NCBI GenBank assembly: GCA_026671195.1
Contig: JAPOHD010000017.1
Coordinates: 120,132-184,131, forward strand
Direction: 5' to 3'
DNA: 64,000 nt
Source: Draconibacterium aestuarii
Lineage (GTDB): Bacteria; Bacteroidota; Bacteroidia; Bacteroidales; Prolixibacteraceae
Positions 63,520 to 64,000 of the stretch are shown here, piece by piece (position 1 is the first letter of the stretch; every line of letters begins with the position of its first letter). Position numbers and translations under genes: made by a program. A model generated the notes under the pieces. The model was not told the origin of the DNA, searched no databases, and saw nothing but the letters and a program-made list of their open reading frames with translations.

Positions 63520-64000
63520 TAAACTCAATCTGATTTCTATCATTGCCTCATTATGCCCATAAAAAATTGGGTGGGATCTCGCGACGACAGTGATTAGTGG
63601 GGCATCCGGCAGCTGGCAACACCTTATTTGCTTCGAACCCGATTATTTACTGTCCGTTGCCCCGTTCTATGAAATTGGAGTAATTAGTAGCCGACGCAGG
63701 AGGAGAAGCAATCTCTACTTACTCCTTCGATCCCCGCTGTTCTTTTCAATTCTAGTGAATTGCACATTGCTTATAAATAGGTACAAACGGAGATTATAGA
63801 TTTTGTAATTACGGCTCATAGTGTGAGTTTATCATTCTTACTGAACCAGTTAGTTTATTCTACCACGCGATGCAACCTAAAATCCGCAAGTCTCATTTTT
63901 ACAGGCAATATTTTTGAATAATTGGGCTTCTAAAATTTAAGCCGATCCCAATTATTGGTTCAACCAGCTCATTTTGGGCGAATTTATTACATTCTACTTA

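Larger units (their letters stand above)
63259..64000. other. Gene-free window end with repeats
   Basis: Apart from the terminator and dispersed repeats, no gene is supported. A hairpin of AATAATTGGG (63917-63926) with CCCAATTATT (63947-63956) lies near the end. Confidence 0.6.

Noticed and set aside
63600..63680. Possible tRNA because of a TTCGAACCC stretch
   Set aside because: No acceptor stem, D-arm or anticodon arm can be placed around it.

Overview
The window reads as a moderately AT-rich chromosomal segment of a Bacteroidota organism, most likely a marine or sediment Bacteroidales/Marinilabiliales type (Prolixibacteraceae-like is my guess). The signs are promoters of the TAnnTTTG type, start codons mostly without Shine-Dalgarno sites, many Lipo-signal proteins with a Cys lipobox, an alternative complex III (ActABCDEF) respiratory cluster, a class I-type YicC-Gmk-NadD block, and dispersed palindromic repeats of the kind common in this phylum. 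No rRNA, tRNA, prophage or CRISPR array was seen; one intact insertion sequence is present.

Layout. 1-3.5 kb: end of carA and complete carB. 3.6-8.7 kb (minus strand): a GH36-like lipoprotein, a small ORF, an HMA-domain lipoprotein with a DUF302 protein, and cysteine synthase preceded by a leader that encodes a 17-residue peptide with three consecutive Cys codons and then a terminator hairpin. 8.75-10.07 kb: an IS4-family element with 9-bp target duplication. 10.07-24.0 kb (minus): NatAB-like ABC exporter, flotillin plus NfeD-like partner, the act operon, an AI-2E family permease. 24.2-28.0 kb (minus): methyltransferase, asparagine-synthetase-like enzyme and flippase, apparently a surface glycan set. 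28.3-29.9 kb (plus): AlkD-like protein and a Bax-inhibitor-1 family protein. 30.1-30.9 kb: repeats and terminators. 30.9-33.2 kb (minus): outer-membrane protein, P-II protein and ammonium transporter. 34.0-41.5 kb (minus): four GT39-type membrane glycosyltransferases of two alternating subtypes plus a small membrane protein. 41.8-49.5 kb (plus): argH, then gltBD with a structured leader. 49.8-53.8 kb: lipid A-type acyltransferase, glycerophosphodiesterase, a long noncoding stretch, a PAS-LuxR regulator. 53.8-57.4 kb (minus): nadD, gmk, yicC, mnmA. 57.6-63.3 kb (plus): an OmpR-type two-component system followed by a two-domain spondin lipoprotein and a large secreted repeat protein. The end of the window is repeat-rich and without genes.

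How parts fit. Nitrogen assimilation is strongly represented (carAB, amt-glnK, gltBD, argH). The most interesting regulatory observations are (1) the Cys-codon leader peptide, antiterminator and terminator upstream of cysteine synthase, which together look like ribosome-mediated attenuation; (2) identical TGTGA-N6-TGTGATA direct repeats 9 bp upstream of the -7 box of both the response regulator gene and the downstream spondin gene, suggesting one regulon; (3) a candidate small RNA near 52.7 kb; (4) a gltB leader with promoter and two hairpins; (5) a perfect 22-bp palindrome in front of the PAS-LuxR gene. All positions are read by eye; no database search or folding program was run.
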